Positions 1 through 7,988 of a DNA stretch of 64,000 bases are shown here, one piece after another. Source of the DNA: Lachnospiraceae bacterium (GTDB taxonomy: Bacteria; Bacillota; Clostridia; Lachnospirales; Lachnospiraceae). The stretch lies in NCBI GenBank assembly GCA_017935565.1, contig JAGBHK010000008.1, forward strand, positions 114,940 through 178,939, written 5' to 3'. The first letter of the stretch is position 1, and each line of letters begins with the position of its first letter. A program made the translations under genes and the position numbers. The notes under the pieces were generated by a model. The model was not told the DNA's origin, ran no database searches, and saw nothing but the letters and a program-made list of their open reading frames with translations.

Positions 1-470
1 TTAACCCAAACACCGCCATTAATTTCACCATGGTTACGATTAAGATTTGACTCTAAAGCATCCTCTATGGAAATAAACTCCAACGAAAGTTGCTCCTCCT
101 CCTCATAATCTTCTAACTGTGTTTCACCTATTTCATCATACACTTCGCAATAATAGTAAAAGTTTTCCTGTTCAAAAACTGTATTTTCAAATACTCTACT
201 TTTACTCAAACGAAGCGCAGAACCAAATTCTCTGATACTTTCAGGAATAACTTTAAGCCCTGTCTCTTCCTTCACTTCACGGATAAGGCCTTGTTCAAAG
301 CTTTCACCTTCTTCAATTCCACCACCTGGAAACTCATAATAATCATATTTCATATTATGTATCAGTCCCAGTTTATCACCTTTCACAATGATGCCTCTCG
401 CTGAAGGTCGTTTTGAATGTGGCCATTTCTCATCATAATCTTTTAAATCAATTGTAAATAAACGCTTCAT
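1..470 (-). CDS. Nudix hydrolase, 3' part missing (window edge)
   Basis: The first 156 codons of a Nudix-fold protein; the frame is still open at base 1, so the C-terminus lies outside the window. A full Nudix box is visible: a GGGIEEGE stretch followed by [11 protein letters not shown], which gives the G-x5-E-x7-REUxEExGU pattern that binds Mg2+ and cleaves nucleoside diphosphates linked to another moiety X. Substrate cannot be read from this. The start ATG (468-470) follows AGGAG. The gene begins 11 bases after the LURP-one-like gene, which itself follows a macro-domain gene, so it is the third gene of a probable operon. The macro-domain neighbour makes ADP-ribose or a related nucleotide a fair guess, but that is inference. 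Confidence 0.88.
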   Translation of the reverse strand, partial: MKRLFTIDLKDYDEKWPHSKRPSARGIIVKGDKLGLIHNMKYDYYEFPGGGIEEGESFEQGLIREVKEETGLKVIPESIREFGSALRLSKSRVFENTVFEQENFYYYCEVYDEIGETQLEDYEEEEQLSLEFISIEDALESNLNRNHGEINGGVWV

Positions 471-481
471 TTTTTCTCCTA

Positions 482-952
482 TCAATCTCTCGAGCATTTC
501 TCCGCATCAATCGCTAGCACAACCATCAACGCACACAATGCATCACTTGAATTTCTAACATCAATCGTATATGTATCTGTCCAATTAAATATTTCTTTCG
601 AAACATCCGCAATTCTACCGCCATTTGAATCCATTATCTGATAATCCCATTCGAAGAAATTACCATCCACATGCCATCCATTGTAATCTATATTAAAAGC
701 AGGCTTAAAAAAAGTAAATTCCTTGCTGATGCATCCAATATATTCATTTTTTAGGTACATTTCAAACTTTGGAAGGAGTGTCAATATTTTCTCTTGAATA
801 CAGCCAAGTTCACGCCCTGCTGAATCATAAATTTTTAGGCAATGGCCCCATGATAACTCACCTTTCACGACATACACTACATTTCCGTATTCATCATATA
901 CATCATAACTATCAAACCATGTAAACATTCTTTCTTTAAATAATAATTTCAT
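482..952 (-). CDS. LURP-one-related / tubby-C-like domain protein
   Basis: A 156-residue protein with the pattern of the LURP-one-related (LOR, DUF567) family: short beta strands with repeated [20 protein letters not shown] and [12 protein letters not shown]-type turns, as in a 12-strand tubby-like barrel with a central helix. Bacterial members have no settled enzymatic role; membrane lipid binding is proposed for the fold. There is no signal peptide, so it should be cytoplasmic or membrane-associated. I chose the ATG at 950-952, because GAGGTGG lies just upstream; a GTG two codons earlier sits inside that site. It stops at TGA, 11 bases before the Nudix gene, and starts 27 bases after the macro-domain gene. 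The family call is good; function is unknown. Confidence 0.8.
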   Translation of the reverse strand: MKLLFKERMFTWFDSYDVYDEYGNVVYVVKGELSWGHCLKIYDSAGRELGCIQEKILTLLPKFEMYLKNEYIGCISKEFTFFKPAFNIDYNGWHVDGNFFEWDYQIMDSNGGRIADVSKEIFNWTDTYTIDVRNSSDALCALMVVLAIDAEKCSRD

Positions 953-979
953 ATCCACCTCAATTTTTTTATATCAAAA

Positions 980-1483
980 CTACTTGCTTAATTCTGTGTC
1001 AAATGCTTTTTTGCCTTCATCTTTATAAAATACCCAATAAATTTTGTCAATTACACCTGGGTTATTTTCCAAAAAATTCTTCACAACAGGAACACCAACT
1101 TCAGCCGCTTTTTCGTATGTAAATCCCATTGTTGTAGCCCCCATTGCAGGAAATGCAATCGTTCTAAATCCACTTTCAACGGCTGCCTTAAGCGTATTTT
1201 CATAACACATTGCTAATTTTTTCTCACATTCATCAGTACCATTAAAATAAGGAATAGCTACATGAATAATATGTTTACATGGCAAATCATACCCTTCTGT
1301 AAGCAATACGTGTCCTGGATCCACCATACCACATTTATGGCACTCCATAAAAAGTGACATACCTCCTGCTTGCATAATCGCTGTTGTTGCTGTACTACCA
1401 CCCATAAAAACTCCATTATGACCACTTACAACAACATCCGCTTCTTTAAATTTTGCTAAATCGCCTCTTAATGTTTCTATCAT
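980..1483 (-). CDS. Macro-domain protein (ADP-ribose-binding type)
   Basis: A 167-residue single-domain protein. The ligand loop VVVSGHNGVFMGGSTATTAI near the N-terminus and a second loop IAFPAMGATTMGF near residues 115-130 match the two phosphate/ribose-contacting loops of macro domains, which bind ADP-ribose and often hydrolyse O-acetyl-ADP-ribose or mono-ADP-ribose from proteins. The first loop differs from the usual NAAN-GGG form, so activity is not certain. The start at 1483 is preceded by AGGAG at a 7-base gap; an upstream in-frame start at 1513 would lie inside the promoter region. It heads an operon with the LURP-one-like and Nudix genes. The combination suggests handling of ADP-ribose or a related nucleotide. 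Confidence 0.85.
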   Translation of the reverse strand: MIETLRGDLAKFKEADVVVSGHNGVFMGGSTATTAIMQAGGMSLFMECHKCGMVDPGHVLLTEGYDLPCKHIIHVAIPYFNGTDECEKKLAMCYENTLKAAVESGFRTIAFPAMGATTMGFTYEKAAEVGVPVVKNFLENNPGVIDKIYWVFYKDEGKKAFDTELSK

Positions 1484-1502
1484 ATTTTTTCTCCTGTTCG
1501 TT

Positions 1503-1514
1503 ATTGATATCAAT
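1503..1514. promoter_or_regulatory. Perfect 12-bp palindrome over macro-operon start site
   Basis: ATTGATATCAAT is a perfect palindrome just downstream of the -10 box at 1516-1521, so it should straddle the transcription start of the macro-domain operon. A repressor could bind here. It may also be chance in A+T-rich DNA. Confidence 0.35.
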
Positions 1515-1515
1515 T

Positions 1516-1544
1516 ATTTTATCATAAAATATAGGGCATAACAA
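1516..1544 (-). promoter_or_regulatory. Promoter of macro-LOR-Nudix operon
   Basis: On the minus strand, TTGTTA (1539-1544) and TAAAAT (1516-1521) are separated by 17 bases, a sigma-A-type promoter reading into the macro-domain gene. Confidence 0.55.
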
Positions 1545-1554
1545 TTATTAAAAC

Positions 1555-1583
1555 TTGATTTTTCTTACACCTTATTATATTAT
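1555..1583 (+). promoter_or_regulatory. Promoter of small membrane protein gene
   Basis: TTGATT (1555-1560), a 17-base spacer and TATTAT (1578-1583) form a sigma-A-type promoter reading right, divergent from the macro operon promoter. Confidence 0.55.
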
Positions 1584-1634
1584 TAGATTTAGGAAATAAC
1601 TTGATTATAGTAGTTGAAATAACGGAGGTAATTT

Positions 1635-1829
1635 ATGAAAAAAATCAAGAAATTTATTTTAGAGGTTGTAATTGATTTTATTTTAGTATTAATAATGAGT
1701 ATCGTATTTAAACTAATCGGTTGGTTAGATATTTCACCACTCATAAATGCAGTAGCTTGTACTTGCGGATTTATTGTTGGTAAGATAATTGTAGCATTTA
1801 TTAATAACAGAAAGAAAAAAGAAGATTAA
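1635..1829 (+). CDS. Small two-helix membrane protein, unknown
   Basis: A 64-residue protein with a basic N-terminus (MKKIKKF), two hydrophobic segments at about residues 10-29 and 37-56, and a charged tail ending KKKED. It is probably an inner-membrane hairpin with both ends in the cytoplasm. GGAGGT lies 5 bases before the ATG and a sigma-A promoter is visible upstream, so it is likely expressed although short. It stands alone on the plus strand between two minus-strand units. I do not recognise a family. Confidence 0.65.
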   Translation: MKKIKKFILEVVIDFILVLIMSIVFKLIGWLDISPLINAVACTCGFIVGKIIVAFINNRKKKED

Positions 1830-1833
1830 CATT

Positions 1834-1883
1834 AAAAGAGTCAATATCTAAGCGTAACAAATCACTTAAATACTGACTCTTTT
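1834..1883 (-). terminator. Hairpin terminator, copy A of a repeated element
   Basis: Arms of 21 bases (1834-1854 and 1863-1883) pair fully on the minus-strand transcript, with some G-U pairs, and are followed by UUUU. On the plus strand the same pairs become A-C mismatches, so it fits best as terminator of the minus-strand gene ending at 1895. The sequence is clearly related to the hairpin at 5990-6055. Confidence 0.7.
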
Positions 1884-1894
1884 TTCGTAATATT

Positions 1895-3067
1895 CTACTT
1901 TTCAATAACCTCAATATAATCAATATTAGGCGCGTACGCACTATCATTTAATAAACTAATAGTATTTGTGCCCGCATTCAATGTAATATCTAAAGATATC
2001 GTTCCCATGTCAGAATTCCAACTTCCATTTGATATACAATCTAATGTTACAGCTTCAGCATCATTTACTTTCACACAAATTTGTCTGTCCTCTTGCGTAT
2101 AATACATTATTTTCAATGTGTAGTTTCCGCCATTTTCTGAAATCACTTTATCAAAATGTATCTCTCCACCGTTACCAACATATCCCACATAATGTCCTGA
2201 TGTTCTAGCATCTCCTACAATTGTTGCCGCCTCAGCCTCATAAACTGCTGACATTTTTCCATTTTCATCAAAAGTTTCTTTGCCAGTATACAAGATACCT
2301 GATTTATCCTGTGAATAAACCAATGCAATGATATCTCCTTCTTGTACCTCAAACTCAATTTTAGACTCATATGCTACTATGTCTAATTCTTTTAATCCAT
2401 CATTTCTGTATGCGTATACTGTTATGTGTTTATAAATTTCACTAGTATATACAGGCTCAAAGAACGCTAGCTTACCGCTAAATCTTTTTATCTCATAAAT
2501 TGACGATATCGTGTCTAATGCATCAAACTTGTCCGTATCAACTACTTCTGTGTCAAATGCTCTATGTTCAGGCTTGCTTAAATAGAACCATAATCCACTC
2601 ATTTCGTCTTCCACATATCCCTCAGTAAAGTTAGCGCTATCTTGTAATATCCAATCCAAATCGCTTACCTCATCATCTCTAGAGGAAAACTTAAGTGGGT
2701 CTGTGTTGTATACTTTTAATTCCATGTAGTCATTTAATCCGTCTTCATCAGTATCTGGATTATACATATCAGTTCCAGCATTGTGCTCATCAATATTTTT
2801 GATACCGTCACCATCCAAATCTGAGTGTTGAGTACCATAATCTGCATTAACTATATCTATAGTTTCATCCTCAACCTCATATCTACCTATATTTTCATCC
2901 TTAACAATGGTGTCATCATCCAATGATACTACAATCTCTTCTTCGGCTTCATCCGACGAATCATTATCACCAGATTTAATCATGACAAGTGCTATAATAA
3001 CCGCAATCACAACTATCGCCAGCACAATTCCTAAGATCATAAACAATTTTTTCTTATTTGTTTTCAT
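1895..3067 (-). CDS. Membrane-anchored protein with Ca-binding repeats and C-terminal CBM-like domain
   Basis: A 390-residue protein. Residues 8-30 form one hydrophobic anchor after a KKK start, so the bulk is extracellular. Residues 83-125 hold thrombospondin type 3-like calcium repeats (DLDGDGIKNIDE, then DTDEDGLNDYME), common in surface proteins of Clostridia. The last 115 residues or so begin YEAEAA and end in NIDYIEVIEK, the usual start and end of a CBM6/CBM35-type beta-sandwich that binds sugars. The middle region is not recognised. The gene starts 10 bases after the end of the papain-like protein gene and is very likely co-transcribed with it. It could tether or present that protein at polysaccharide, which is inference. 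Confidence 0.75.
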   Translation of the reverse strand: MKTNKKKLFMILGIVLAIVVIAVIIALVMIKSGDNDSSDEAEEEIVVSLDDDTIVKDENIGRYEVEDETIDIVNADYGTQHSDLDGDGIKNIDEHNAGTDMYNPDTDEDGLNDYMELKVYNTDPLKFSSRDDEVSDLDWILQDSANFTEGYVEDEMSGLWFYLSKPEHRAFDTEVVDTDKFDALDTISSIYEIKRFSGKLAFFEPVYTSEIYKHITVYAYRNDGLKELDIVAYESKIEFEVQEGDIIALVYSQDKSGILYTGKETFDENGKMSAVYEAEAATIVGDARTSGHYVGYVGNGGEIHFDKVISENGGNYTLKIMYYTQEDRQICVKVNDAEAVTLDCISNGSWNSDMGTISLDITLNAGTNTISLLNDSAYAPNIDYIEVIEK

Positions 3068-3076
3068 ATATCTTCC

Positions 3077-4924
3077 CTACTTACTTTCTACGTAAAGTCT
3101 ACATCTTGTTTCTCCACGTCTAGATTCTTTTGTTGAATGTACCACTGTAAATTCTATATACTCTCCAGTATTTTCATTAGTAAATTGCTTGTTTTCATCA
3201 AGTAATATAATTTTATTATCCTTGATTTTATACTGTCCTATATAAGAATAATCCATTTCCAAATGAGTATCTTTTTCATTAGTAATATCAAAAATCTCAC
3301 CTGAATTGTATGTTCCAAACAATCTAACTGTCGCAGTATTACCTTCCATTGTGTACTTAGCATTGCATGAAATTATATTTTTCATTCTGCTTTCACTACT
3401 ATCCATATACTGCATTTTTCCATTATCATTAACAAACACAAACTTTAGAGTTCCACCATCTTCTGTTGATGTTTGAAAACTGGTCTGATTCGAGTCAAAA
3501 TTGTATTTATAACTTTCACCAAACTTATAATTGCCTATATATTCTTCTACCTCTACTTTCGTAAAATCAATATAGTTAAATTTACTTGCATCTTCCTCAG
3601 AATATACCCAAGCAGTATCTTCGATACTTTCTCCCTTACTATTCTTCAAATATCTGTAAATAAAATCATCAGGCCTGTTACAATCATAGACATAAACTCG
3701 TACAGTATCGTCATCAATCATTTCTGATTTATATGCTACAAGCGCATGTCCACCACCATTTACATGAGGAGATACAATAACAGGGATTCCTTCAGATAAC
3801 TTACCACACATCAATTCAACATAACTCCAATGGTTATCCTTTACAGCTGGTCCTAACAATTTATTCGCAGCATTACATCTATAGAAACTATCCTCTAGCA
3901 AACTAAAAAATGCTGTATCTGAATCAGATAAATCATAGTCATCTGAATCATCAGTTATAGGAGACCAATACGAATTCTTTTTGTCTGCTACAGTATATCC
4001 ATCTCTAGACAAAGAATCATTAATATTCAAGGACGGTGTGGCATGTTTCACGCTTTCTATATCTAAATCATCCATAGGTGAATCACCATAAATCACATCA
4101 GCCCAATCATGCTCTAATACTACCTCATCCTCAATTGGTGGTCTTAATCCTAAAAACTTCATTATAGCTAAATACGCGTATCCTGCACATTTACCTCCAC
4201 CACCAACTACATCAACATTTTCAAAAGGAAAACCGTCAGTTTCAGGTCTAAATCCAGTGTCAGTGTTGAACCATTCTTGCTGCAATTTAATATTATTTTC
4301 CTGAATATACTCTTCAAGTTCGTCCTCAGACATTGTCTGAGTGTCATATGCAAATCTTAACTTATCCGGTATAGCGTCTTCACTGTAAAATTCAACTTCC
4401 CAATATCCGCCATCCATCAATGAAGATATAATATCTTTCATATGAGATTTAATACCAATAGTAGCTTTGTATTCTGTAGTACTACTGTCAATTACAGTTA
4501 ATAAAAGTGTTCCATTTGCTAATTTATTGTCATACCACTTTTCTGGGTCTGTCCATTTCGTAGCATCAAACAATCCATCACCCTTATGTAACCAAATTAA
4601 AACTGGCTTACACTTATTGTACTCATCATTTCTAGCTGCATCGATTTCAATATCAACCACTGTATTGCCTGATTCCGCACGCTTTTTAATGAGTATACCA
4701 GTATTTTTAATATCCTCCTCGCTGGTGCAATACATCGTATTTTCAATCTCTTTACCATTCTCATCTAAGTAGTGATAACGGTGAAATGATAATCCAAACA
4801 ACTGCTCTGTCAATGACAGATTAGGATTGTCAACATCTGCTAATGTTATCTTAGCACTTCCAACTGTTATTATCACACATAATAACAATGCAAATAATCT
4901 TTTTGATACATTAAGTATTTTCAT
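3077..4924 (-). CDS. Secreted protein with papain-like Cys-His-Asx arrangement
   Basis: A 615-residue exported protein with a signal peptide (MKILNVSKRL plus a hydrophobic run to about residue 29, ending LAD). The region 240-420 looks like a papain-fold (transglutaminase/C39-like) peptidase: GGGGKCAGYA with Cys246 at the head of a helix, GGGHALVAY with His393 at the start of a strand, and YVYDCNRP with Asp414/Asn416 as third residue. The N-terminal 200 residues and the last 190 are unrecognised; the C-terminus reads like beta-sandwich sequence. A GAGGAG site precedes the start. It lies between a lipoprotein gene and the Ca-binding/CBM-like protein, all on the minus strand. Protease activity is inferred from motif order only. 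Confidence 0.62.
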   Translation of the reverse strand: MKILNVSKRLFALLLCVIITVGSAKITLADVDNPNLSLTEQLFGLSFHRYHYLDENGKEIENTMYCTSEEDIKNTGILIKKRAESGNTVVDIEIDAARNDEYNKCKPVLIWLHKGDGLFDATKWTDPEKWYDNKLANGTLLLTVIDSSTTEYKATIGIKSHMKDIISSLMDGGYWEVEFYSEDAIPDKLRFAYDTQTMSEDELEEYIQENNIKLQQEWFNTDTGFRPETDGFPFENVDVVGGGGKCAGYAYLAIMKFLGLRPPIEDEVVLEHDWADVIYGDSPMDDLDIESVKHATPSLNINDSLSRDGYTVADKKNSYWSPITDDSDDYDLSDSDTAFFSLLEDSFYRCNAANKLLGPAVKDNHWSYVELMCGKLSEGIPVIVSPHVNGGGHALVAYKSEMIDDDTVRVYVYDCNRPDDFIYRYLKNSKGESIEDTAWVYSEEDASKFNYIDFTKVEVEEYIGNYKFGESYKYNFDSNQTSFQTSTEDGGTLKFVFVNDNGKMQYMDSSESRMKNIISCNAKYTMEGNTATVRLFGTYNSGEIFDITNEKDTHLEMDYSYIGQYKIKDNKIILLDENKQFTNENTGEYIEFTVVHSTKESRRGETRCRLYVESK

Positions 4925-4965
4925 TTATTGTTTTCTCCTCTTTATGTGTAAATAAAATGTCAATA

Positions 4966-5805
4966 TTAATAATCTTTTTCAACCACTTCGCCTATTTCAA
5001 TAATTTCAAACTCATTACTTGGATTGCCGAATACTCTGATAACACTAACATCACACTTTGCTTTACATTTAATATAATCAATTCTTTTTTCAGAATATCC
5101 AACTAACTGATTAAATAATTCTTCATTGTCCTTTTTATAGATAGTTACCGTCGAGACAACTCTCTTATTTTCTGATAACGAATCCATATCAACAGAATCA
5201 TTATCTTCGTACCAGTAACATGTATACATAATGTATGCATTCTCACTATCTAAATTTTCATACATTTCATTATATATACTCATTATAAAATTGCCTTCGC
5301 CAACCTCAAACAAATCGCACTCATTAATAAAATACTTCTTTGCTTCGTCAACATCGCCATTTACAGATACAGTCTCATTATTATTTACGATTTTATAATC
5401 AGTTACTGTGCCTTTTTCAGTTGTATCAGCATCCTTAGCTGCATCGTATGCTATGTATAAATGGAAATCATTGTCCGAATCGGTTGTCAATCCATAACAA
5501 TAATACCAAAGTGTTTCATACTGTTCTTCCGACAAAAGGAACATTTCTTTTACGCCATCAAACTGAGCATATAATTCATATATAACTTTTTCTTCGCCAT
5601 CTACTGTTCCTTTTTCAGTATATAAGTCTTTGAATTCTACTTCAATCCATTCAATGTCTTCCTCTGACTTTTCGTTACTTGTTTTTCCTCCATCACTTTC
5701 TTTTTTGCTTTCCTTGCTGTCACTTGCCTCATCCTTAGAGCACGCAAACAAACTAGTAATCGCTAATGCTACAATAAGCATCATTGTAAATAATTTTTTC
5801 ATCAT
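4966..5805 (-). CDS. Lipoprotein of unknown function
   Basis: A 279-residue protein with a classic lipoprotein signal: two Met, KK, a hydrophobic run and the lipobox LFAC with Cys22 as the lipid-modified residue. A low-complexity linker rich in Ser, Lys, Glu and Asp follows (to about residue 52), then a globular acidic domain rich in Tyr and Trp (ELYAQFDG, EEQYETLWYY). I do not recognise the domain. RBS AGAGGTG precedes two consecutive ATGs. It is the first gene of a probable three-gene unit with the papain-like and CBM-like proteins and has a good promoter upstream. Confidence 0.8.
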   Translation of the reverse strand: MMKKLFTMMLIVALAITSLFACSKDEASDSKESKKESDGGKTSNEKSEEDIEWIEVEFKDLYTEKGTVDGEEKVIYELYAQFDGVKEMFLLSEEQYETLWYYCYGLTTDSDNDFHLYIAYDAAKDADTTEKGTVTDYKIVNNNETVSVNGDVDEAKKYFINECDLFEVGEGNFIMSIYNEMYENLDSENAYIMYTCYWYEDNDSVDMDSLSENKRVVSTVTIYKKDNEELFNQLVGYSEKRIDYIKCKAKCDVSVIRVFGNPSNEFEIIEIGEVVEKDY

Positions 5806-5861
5806 CTTTTTTCACCTCTTATTCTTATTTAAACCTGCACCATTTTGCAAGTTCGATATGA

Positions 5862-5890
5862 ATTATATAACACACGAACTCATTATACAA
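5862..5890 (-). promoter_or_regulatory. Promoter of the lipoprotein operon
   Basis: On the minus strand, TTGTAT (5885-5890), a 17-base spacer and a consensus TATAAT (5862-5867). It reads into the lipoprotein gene at 5805 and probably also the next two genes. The rest of 5806-6076 holds only the hairpin at 5990-6055 and an SD-ATG-TAA remnant near 5960-5965. Confidence 0.65.
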
Positions 5891-5989
5891 TCATCATATT
5901 AACGAAATAAAGGTGGTTAATTCTCTTTTTTTGCGTAAATATGATGATTTTTGTCCTTTTTACATCGTTTTTTCTCCTGCATCAATCTA

Positions 5990-6055
5990 AAAAAAGAGTC
6001 AGCATTCAAGCGTAACCGGTTTTCCAGACCGAATCACTCGAATACTAACTCTTTT
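5990..6055 (-). terminator. Hairpin terminator, copy B of a repeated element
   Basis: On the minus strand a 21-bp stem with G-U pairs is followed by a run of seven U, giving a strong terminator for the gene ending at 6077. Its arms match the hairpin at 1834-1883. Copy B has an extra internal hairpin (CGGT...ACCG) of about 15 bases where copy A has one base. Confidence 0.75.
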
Positions 6056-6076
6056 ACACTAAATGTAGCAAATTTT

Positions 6077-6667
6077 CTAATATATTACGTTATCACATTT
6101 AGAAAACTTAACACTTTTTCTCACTTCACCACCTACAACAACATCTATAACCACACCATCAATTAATTTTTCAATATCTTCTTCCGTCATATCACCAACA
6201 TACACATACAAACCTACAGGTAAGGTTATAGAATCACCACTATTTATAAAATGATTCATGTCTAATGTATGTTCATATGAATACAATATATTCTCTTCAA
6301 AATATTTAATTTCAGACAATACAGCATCTACTCTCACCTGATCCTGTATACAAAAACTTTTAACCCTCACATCGAAACTTATATACCTATAATCTTCAGG
6401 ATTATCACTCTTTGTTCCCTCATATGAATAAATAGTAATCCCATTATGTTCCTCTTTATCTAGATAATCTACGTCAACCTCCTCCCCAATATCACACTCT
6501 ACACTCTCCGCATTAGACATTATTCCAAAATTATATGTAAACGAAATAACACATAGCGTTAGAATACATAATGTAACAAACACAATAATTGATATTACTA
6601 TAAAATTAATGATTCTTATAGTTATTGACCTCTTTTTCTTTTTACTAACAATGTTTATATTATCCAT
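6077..6667 (-). CDS. Single-pass membrane-anchored protein, unknown
   Basis: A 196-residue protein: a basic N-terminus (SKKKKRS), one long hydrophobic helix at about residues 18-47, then an acidic extracytoplasmic domain of about 145 residues with alternating hydrophobic strands. No family is recognised. The ATG at 6665-6667 is chosen over the TTG directly before it; GGAGGG lies 8 bases upstream. Its own promoter (6760-6788), a structured 5' leader (6690-6751) and its own terminator (5990-6055) show a one-gene transcription unit. The context of exported proteins suggests a surface role. Confidence 0.7.
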   Translation of the reverse strand: MDNINIVSKKKKRSITIRIINFIVISIIVFVTLCILTLCVISFTYNFGIMSNAESVECDIGEEVDVDYLDKEEHNGITIYSYEGTKSDNPEDYRYISFDVRVKSFCIQDQVRVDAVLSEIKYFEENILYSYEHTLDMNHFINSGDSITLPVGLYVYVGDMTEEDIEKLIDGVVIDVVVGGEVRKSVKFSKCDNVIY

Positions 6668-6689
6668 CAACTATTCCCTCCACAATAAA

Positions 6690-6751
6690 AGCCATAGGTC
6701 ACTGATACGAGGGATTCTTATAATAAGAGCGCCTACGTATCTACTATGGCT
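6690..6751 (-). promoter_or_regulatory. Structured 5' leader hairpin of the 6667 gene
   Basis: On the minus transcript an outer 8-bp stem (AGCCATAG/CTATGGCT), a second stem of about 9 bp (GATACG-AGG with a bulged A) and an inner 5-bp hairpin stack into one rod. The predicted transcription start lies at its first bases, and it ends in GGCUUUUAUU directly before the ribosome binding site. It could act as an attenuator, RNA stabiliser or translation control element. Confidence 0.55.
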
Positions 6752-6759
6752 ACACTTTA

Positions 6760-6788
6760 AATATATCATTCTACACATCTTATGTCAA
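6760..6788 (-). promoter_or_regulatory. Promoter of the 6667 gene
   Basis: On the minus strand TTGACA (6783-6788), a 17-base spacer and TATATT (6760-6765), close to the sigma-A consensus. Transcription would start near 6753, at the edge of the leader hairpin. Confidence 0.7.
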
Positions 6789-6810
6789 TAAATGAAAGAG
6801 CCATAAATAT

Positions 6811-6846
6811 ACAAAAGCCGGTCATGCACATATGCACAACCGGCTT
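6811..6846 (-). terminator. Terminator of the leuB-ilvD-ilvB-serC operon
   Basis: An 8-bp GC-rich stem AAGCCGGT/ACCGGCTT around a 16-base loop. T-rich sequence lies on both sides (TTTTGTATATTT on minus, TTATCTTTTT on plus), so it may work in both directions. It lies about 45 bases after the serC stop. Confidence 0.75.
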
Positions 6847-6890
6847 ATCTTTTTCACATTACTATAATTATTCAGAGCTCGCTCGAAAAA

Positions 6891-7973
6891 TTACATATTT
6901 TCTTCTTCAAACTTCTTCATAAATGCAACTAAAGCTTCAACACCTTCGATTGGCATAGCATTGTAGATACTTGCTCTCATACCACCAACTGTTCTGTGTC
7001 CCTTAAGGTTTTCGAAACCAGCTTCCTTAGCTTCCTTTACAAATTTAGCATCAAGTTCTTCATTACCTGTTACGAATGGAACATTCATAAGTGAACGATC
7101 CTTAGGTTCAACTGTACCCTTGAATAACTTGCTCTGATCTAAGAAATCATAGAGAATCTTAGCTTTCTTTTCGTTGTGTTCTTTCATTGCTGAAAGACCA
7201 CCCATCTTCTTAATCCACTTAAATACCTTACCGCAGATGTAGATGTTGTAGCAAGGAGGTGTGTTGTACATAGAACCATTATCTGCATGAATCTTATACT
7301 TCATCATTGTTGGAGTTCCTGGAAGTGTATCTTCTGTAATAAGGTCCTCTCTAATGATTACGATAACTGTACCAGCTGGTCCAATATTCTTCTGAACACC
7401 ACCGTAAATTACGCCGTACTTTGTTACATCAACTGGCTCTGATAAGAAGCATGATGAAACGTCAGATACGAGTATTTTGCCCTTTGTATTTGGAAGTTCT
7501 TTGAACTTTGTTCCGTAAATTGTGTTGTTTTCACAGATGTATACATAGTCAGCATCTTCTGGAATATCAAGGTCTGAACAATCTGGGATGTATGAGAATG
7601 TCTTATCTGCTGAAGAAGCAACTTCTACTGCTTCACCATAAATCTTAGCTTCCTGGTATGCCTTCTTTGCCCACTGACCTGTTACGATATGAGCTGCCTT
7701 CTTATTCTTCATAAGGTTCATTGGAATCATTGCGAACTGTAATGAAGCACCACCCTGTAAGAATAATACTTTATAATTATCTGGAATGTTCATTAAATCT
7801 CTTAAATCAGCTTCTGCTTCATCAATGATTGCCTGGTAAGCCTTTGAACGATGGCTCATTTCCATAACTGACATACCAGTTCCTTTGTAATCAAACATTT
7901 CCTCTGCTGCTTCTTTTAATACTTCTTCAGGTAACACTGCTGGACCTGCTGAAAAGTTATATACTCTTGACAT
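6891..7973 (-). CDS. serC: Phosphoserine aminotransferase
   Basis: A 360-residue fold-type I PLP enzyme that converts 3-phosphohydroxypyruvate and glutamate to phosphoserine in serine synthesis. The start RVYNFSAGPAVLP, the LFLQGGAS loop, the PLP lysine in YGGVQKNIGPAG and the C-terminal GHRTVGGMRASIYNA are all typical, and the length is the family norm. An AAGGAG site precedes the ATG. It is the last gene of the leuB-ilvD-ilvB-serC unit, 15 bases after ilvB, so serine and branched-chain amino acid synthesis appear co-expressed. No serA is in the window. Confidence 0.97.
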   Translation of the reverse strand: MSRVYNFSAGPAVLPEEVLKEAAEEMFDYKGTGMSVMEMSHRSKAYQAIIDEAEADLRDLMNIPDNYKVLFLQGGASLQFAMIPMNLMKNKKAAHIVTGQWAKKAYQEAKIYGEAVEVASSADKTFSYIPDCSDLDIPEDADYVYICENNTIYGTKFKELPNTKGKILVSDVSSCFLSEPVDVTKYGVIYGGVQKNIGPAGTVIVIIREDLITEDTLPGTPTMMKYKIHADNGSMYNTPPCYNIYICGKVFKWIKKMGGLSAMKEHNEKKAKILYDFLDQSKLFKGTVEPKDRSLMNVPFVTGNEELDAKFVKEAKEAGFENLKGHRTVGGMRASIYNAMPIEGVEALVAFMKKFEEENM

Positions 7974-7988
7974 AATAATATCTCCTTC

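Noticed and set aside
5960-5965. AGGAG-ATG-TAA on the minus strand, a start codon followed at once by stop
   Set aside because: It looks like a regulatory start-stop element but could as well be the remains of a lost gene; nothing else supports it.
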